Shown piece by piece: positions 60,840 to 64,000 of a DNA stretch of 64,000 bases. Position 1 is the first letter of the stretch, and each line of letters opens with the position of its first letter. Source of the stretch: Antarcticimicrobium sediminis (lineage in GTDB: Bacteria > Pseudomonadota > Alphaproteobacteria > Rhodobacterales > Rhodobacteraceae); NCBI RefSeq assembly GCF_004348975.1, contig NZ_SMFP01000001.1, positions 132,701-196,700 on the forward strand. Reading direction: 5' to 3'. The position numbers and the translations under genes were made by a program. The notes beneath the pieces are model-generated. The model was not told where the DNA came from. It searched no databases and saw only the letters and a list, made by a program, of their open reading frames with translations.

Positions 60840-61406
60840 ATGGACGGTTTCACCATCATCGACGGGGTTGTGGCCCTGATCATCGTGGTTTCGGCACTCT
60901 TGGCCTATTCCCGCGGTTTCATGCGCGAGGCAATGGCCATCGCGGGCTGGGTCGTGGCCGCTGTGCTCGGCTTCATTTTCGCCCCACATGCCGAACCGCT
61001 GATCCGGGAAATCCCGGTGCTGGGCGAGTATATCGGCGAAAGCTGCGAGTTGAGCATCATCGCCGCCTTTGCCGCCGTTTTTGCCTTGGCGCTGATCCTG
61101 GCCTCGTTCTTCACGCCGTTGTTTTCCTCACTGGTGCAACGCTCGGCGCTGGGAGGGCTCGATCAGGGGGCTGGTTTCCTGTTTGGCGTAGCGCGCGGCA
61201 TCCTGCTCGTGGCGGTCGCCTTTTTCGTCTATGATACGGTGATGACCGGGCAGGACTTCTCCATCGTCGATGAGAGCCGCTCGGCGCAGGTGTTCTCGCG
61301 TCTGAGCGACACCATCGCACAGCGCGACCCCGAACAGGCGCTTGGCTGGATCACCCGCCAGTACGAAGGCTTGGTCGGAAGCTGCGGCGCACCAGAGGGC
61401 AACTGA
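60840..61406 (+). CDS. cvpA: CvpA family membrane protein
   Basis: This 188-residue inner-membrane protein has four helices and the CvpA pattern GVVALIIVVSALLAYSRGFM, then REAMAIAGWVVAAVLGFIFA, and GGLDQGAGFLFGVARGILLV. In many bacteria cvpA lies upstream of purF; here a Hint-like gene lies between them. E. coli CvpA is needed for colicin V production and envelope robustness. It starts 26 bases after radA. Confidence 0.92.
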   Translation: MDGFTIIDGVVALIIVVSALLAYSRGFMREAMAIAGWVVAAVLGFIFAPHAEPLIREIPVLGEYIGESCELSIIAAFAAVFALALILASFFTPLFSSLVQRSALGGLDQGAGFLFGVARGILLVAVAFFVYDTVMTGQDFSIVDESRSAQVFSRLSDTIAQRDPEQALGWITRQYEGLVGSCGAPEGN

Positions 61407-61636
61407 GCAGGCCCGGCGGCATCCGCTGCCCCGCCCGTTAAGCGATTCGGCCTTCACCGCACCAAGGTGCCGTGACCCGGATCGCTCCGACTTGAAACAG
61501 TCGCCACAGTTCCGCCGCATTCGCGCCGCCTGAGCGACCGACTTCGCGCCCCAAGTACCCCCAGGCCCTGTTGCCATGGAACCAGTACCGAGTGGGTTTA
61601 CCAGTGTTTTACGAAATCCCCCCGGGGGATGCGGCG

Positions 61637-62224
61637 ATGCGCCCCCCGTCCTCGATCCTCTCCGCGCGTGCGCGGCCGGACCGGGCCTTTGAGCGGACCT
61701 TTGCCCCCGGAACCCTTCTCGACACCGCGCGCGGATGGCGCCCTGCCGCATCCCTGCGCTGCGGCGATCATGTGCGCACCCTACGGGGCATGACCCCGAT
61801 CGTGGACCTTTGCCGACAGCCCCCCGACCGCAGCCCCCTGCACTGGCAGGTGCCGGCGGGAACGATGGGCAATTGCTCTGACCTGCGGCTGACCACCGGC
61901 CAGCACTTCGCGCTGATGGACCCGGCCTGCAAGACCCTGTTCGACGCGCCTCTGGTGCTGGTCCCGGTGCCCGCCGCCACCGGCTTCTGCGGCATGCGTA
62001 CGGTGTCCGGTTTTGCCCTGCGTGGCGGTGTCGCCCTGCATTTCGATACCGAAGAGATCGTCTTTGCCCAGACCGGCGTGTTGCTTCATGTGCCCGGTCC
62101 GACCCCGGAAACCTGCCACCGTATCCTGAGCTACCGCGAAAGCCGCCAGCTCCTGACCCGGCTTTGTGGTGGCAAATTCCGCGATCCCGTGGCGGTGCGA
62201 CCTCCAAACTCTGGCCCCGACTAA
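61637..62224 (+). CDS. Hint-domain-like protein lacking the catalytic cysteine
   Basis: A protein of about 195 residues. The segment RTFAPGTLLDTARGWRPAAS then LRCGDHVRTLRGMTPIVDLC resembles the Hint_2 domain common in Roseobacters, in which the usual CFTPGT start would carry the nucleophilic cysteine. Here it is FAPGT, so autoprocessing is unlikely. Later segments LTTGQHFALMDP and TEEIVFAQTGVLLHV fit the rest of a Hint fold. The best start is the ATG at 61637; a TTG at 61571 is possible. It interrupts the cvpA-purF pair. The 230-base gap upstream (61407-61636) shows nothing recognisable. Confidence 0.7.
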   Translation: MRPPSSILSARARPDRAFERTFAPGTLLDTARGWRPAASLRCGDHVRTLRGMTPIVDLCRQPPDRSPLHWQVPAGTMGNCSDLRLTTGQHFALMDPACKTLFDAPLVLVPVPAATGFCGMRTVSGFALRGGVALHFDTEEIVFAQTGVLLHVPGPTPETCHRILSYRESRQLLTRLCGGKFRDPVAVRPPNSGPD

Positions 62225-62308
62225 GGGGGATCGCGCCCCACATCCTGTGCTGCGGCACTGCGCACCGGCCGAGATTGGCCAGAATCTGTGATCCTTTCGT
62301 GACACTCG

Positions 62309-62330
62309 CCCCACATCCCAGTATGTGGGG
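62309..62330 (+). promoter_or_regulatory. Hairpin in the purF leader region
   Basis: CCCCACAT-CCCAGT-ATGTGGGG is a perfect eight-base stem with a six-base loop, 34 bases upstream of the purF start. A second CCCCACATCC lies at about 62235. There is no T-run, so it may be an operator or a leader structure. Confidence 0.5.
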
Positions 62331-62364
62331 CGGATATCGCCAACGGATATGGAGCTACCCTCCC

Positions 62365-63837
62365 GTGTCGACGCTGCAAATGCCCCTCGCCCACCCGTTC
62401 GATGACGACAAGCTGCATGAAGAATGCGGCGTATTTGGCGTTATCGGCGTACAGGACGCCGCCAATTTCGTCGCTCTCGGCCTGCATGCGTTACAGCATC
62501 GCGGGCAAGAAGCTGGAGGAATCGTGTCCCACGATCCAGAGCAAGGGTTCAACTCGGCCCGCCGCTTTGGCTATGTGCGCGACAACTTCACCTCGACCGA
62601 CATCATGGAAACCCTGCCCGGGCCGCTGGCCATCGGGCATGTGCGCTATTCCACCGCCGGATCAAAAGGCGCCGCGATCCGCGACGTGCAACCGTTCTTT
62701 GGTGAATTCGCCATGGGCGGCGCGGCCATCGCCCATAACGGCAACATCACCAATGCCGACGCGCTGCGCCGCGAATTGATCGAGCGCGGCTCGATCTTTC
62801 AGTCGAGTTCGGACAGCGAATGCATCATCCACCTGATGGCCCGCTCCCTGCAACGCGACATCCCCGAACGGATGGAGGATGCGCTGCGCCGGGTCGAGGG
62901 GGCGTTCTCGATCGTCGCGATGACCCGCAGCCAGCTTATTGGCGTGCGCGATCCGCTGGGCGTGCGTCCTCTGGTGCTGGGACAGATCGGTGATGGCTGG
63001 GTGATCAGCTCCGAGACCTGCGCGCTCGACATCATCGGCGCCGATTTCGTGCGCGAGATCGAGCCGGGCGAAATGGTCGTCATCTCGACCGAGGGCGGGG
63101 TCGAAAGCCTGTTCCCCTTCCGCCGGCAAAAGCCACGGTTCTGCATCTTTGAACATGTCTACTTCTCGCGCCCCGACAGTATTCTGGGCGGGCGCAGCGT
63201 CTATGAGACCCGCGCTGCCATCGGTCGTGAACTGGCCAAGGAAAGCCCGGTTGATGCCGATCTGGTCTGTCCGGTGCCCGACAGCGGCACCCCGGCGGCA
63301 ATCGGCTTTAGCCAGGAATCCGGCATCCCCTATGCGATGGGGATCATCCGCAACCAGTATATGGGCCGGACCTTTATCGAGCCGACCGAGCAGATCCGCA
63401 ACATGGGCGTACGGCTGAAACTGAACGTCAACCGGGCCCTGATCCGCGGCAAGCGGGTGATCTTGGTGGATGATTCCGTCGTGCGCGGCACCACCAGCCG
63501 CAAGATCAAGGAAATGATCCTGGATGCCGGCGCCAAGGAAGTGCACTTTCGCATCGCCAGCCCGCCGACTGCTTGGCCCTGTTTCTATGGTGTCGACACG
63601 CCGCAGCGAGAAAAACTGCTCGCCGCGACGATGACCGAGGACGAGATGCGCGAGCACCTCTCCGTGGACAGTCTCAAGTTCATCTCGCTTGATGGGCTCT
63701 ATCGGGCTGTGGGCGAGGCAGAGGGGCGCAACGCCGCCTGCCCGCAATATTGCGATGCCTGCTTCTCGGGCGAGTACCCGGTGAAACCGACGGACATGAT
63801 CGACAAGGGTTTCGAGATGAAGCCCGCCGCCGAATAG
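62365..63837 (+). CDS. purF: Amidophosphoribosyltransferase
   Basis: A protein of about 490 residues that starts purine synthesis by making phosphoribosylamine from PRPP and glutamine. The N-terminal glutaminase domain starts with HEECGVFGVIG, whose Cys becomes the N-terminal nucleophile after processing, and contains HALQHRGQEAGGIVSHD and GHVRYSTAGSKG. The C-terminal PRTase domain has VILVDDSVVRGTTSRKIKEM near residue 375. Iron-sulfur-type cysteines (CPQYCDACFSGEYP) follow. Two starts are possible: a GTG at 62365 with GGAG ten bases upstream, chosen here, or an ATG at 62380 without a ribosome site. Confidence 0.95.
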   Translation: MSTLQMPLAHPFDDDKLHEECGVFGVIGVQDAANFVALGLHALQHRGQEAGGIVSHDPEQGFNSARRFGYVRDNFTSTDIMETLPGPLAIGHVRYSTAGSKGAAIRDVQPFFGEFAMGGAAIAHNGNITNADALRRELIERGSIFQSSSDSECIIHLMARSLQRDIPERMEDALRRVEGAFSIVAMTRSQLIGVRDPLGVRPLVLGQIGDGWVISSETCALDIIGADFVREIEPGEMVVISTEGGVESLFPFRRQKPRFCIFEHVYFSRPDSILGGRSVYETRAAIGRELAKESPVDADLVCPVPDSGTPAAIGFSQESGIPYAMGIIRNQYMGRTFIEPTEQIRNMGVRLKLNVNRALIRGKRVILVDDSVVRGTTSRKIKEMILDAGAKEVHFRIASPPTAWPCFYGVDTPQREKLLAATMTEDEMREHLSVDSLKFISLDGLYRAVGEAEGRNAACPQYCDACFSGEYPVKPTDMIDKGFEMKPAAE

Positions 63838-63851
63838 ACGGCCCCGCGGCC

Positions 63852-63888
63852 CGGCAGGTTCCTGCCGAGCCGCCCCTTGGGGGGCTTT
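63852..63888 (+). terminator. Terminator hairpins after purF
   Basis: CGGCAGG-TT-CCTGCCG (63852-63867) is directly followed by an AGCCGCCCC-TT-GGGGGGCTTT stem-loop (63868-63888) with a short T-run. Confidence 0.7.
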
Positions 63889-63977
63889 CGCCGCCCTTGG
63901 CAACCGGCTAGACCGGCCTCCGAGCTTTTCAACAAGACGGACATGCCCGCTCCCGGCGCGCCGCAAGGACACACCAC

Positions 63978-64000
63978 ATGACAAACGAACCCGACGCGGG
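63978..64000 (+). CDS. Start of an unknown gene, truncated by the window end
   Basis: An ATG preceded by AAGGACACACCAC opens a reading frame, MTNEPDAG, that runs off the window. Too little is visible to identify it; the ribosome site supports a real start. Confidence 0.4.

Noticed and set aside
61128-62258. A 376-codon minus-strand frame over cvpA and the Hint-like gene.
   Set aside because: It is Arg/Gly/Ser-rich shadow sequence and conflicts with two plus-strand genes that have recognisable features.

Overview
This window is a piece of a high-GC alphaproteobacterial chromosome, almost certainly from the marine Roseobacter group of the Rhodobacterales. The evidence is the set of lineage-typical genes: a uracil-degradation cluster with RutR, a TRAP-type DctPQM system with DctBD, a sulfite reductase operon containing DUF2849 and DUF934, form II CoxSLM, IF-3 read from an AUA codon, and a G-rich intergenic repeat family. 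Genes are dense and frequently overlap by 1 to 4 bases. I see no rRNA, tRNA, insertion sequence, prophage or CRISPR array. The assignment rests on sequence recognition only; no search was run.

Layout. 1-10.7 kb: reductive pyrimidine catabolism. It holds an ABC importer (two permeases and an ATPase), dihydropyrimidinase, a small conserved protein, a beta-ureidopropionase-type hydrolase, RutR with a matching operator, PreA, a glycosyltransferase wedged between preA and preT, and PreT. 10.8-15 kb: a secreted PPxFLAP-repeat protein, a DTD-motif glycosyltransferase-like protein, a ribbon-helix-helix protein with a probable autoregulated promoter, and O-acetylhomoserine sulfhydrylase. 15-18.8 kb: a SIMPL protein and a 924-residue membrane protein that looks like a PilM/GspL-PilP/GspC composite. 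18.9-25.4 kb: dctPQM and dctBD; DctD lacks the GAFTGA loop. 25.5-31.1 kb: an Lrp-type regulator divergent from the siroheme/sulfite-reduction operon and its ferredoxin-NADP reductase.

31.2-34 kb: an Ala-rich repeat protein, infC, a phasin-like protein and a small membrane protein. 34-44 kb: coxSLM (form II), a molybdopterin-binding protein, XdhC, a YeeE/YedE sulfur-transport pair behind a SqrR-type operator, and the CoxE/CoxD maturation pair. 44-48.7 kb: three paralogous glycosyltransferases in tandem, one fused to a second domain. 48.9-54 kb: a MAPEG protein, an uncharacterised Roseobacter protein, pyrC, an RTX protein with its own leader and terminator, and pyrE. 54-64 kb: dnaB, an NTF2-like protein, alr, mlaE and mlaF, a PqiA-like membrane protein, radA, cvpA, a Hint-like protein without its cysteine, and purF, ending in the start of another gene.

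The uracil cluster gives a full route: import, reduction by PreTA, ring opening by dihydropyrimidinase and release of beta-alanine by the amidohydrolase, under RutR. De novo pyrimidine (pyrC, pyrE) and purine (purF) genes lie elsewhere in the window. Sulfur genes appear three times: the cysI/cysH operon, metY and the YeeE/YedE pair. The least explained items are the PilM/PilP-like composite protein, the tandem glycosyltransferases, the degenerate DctD, the RTX cassette splitting pyrC from pyrE, and the dispersed intergenic repeat that supplies the first codons of cysH.
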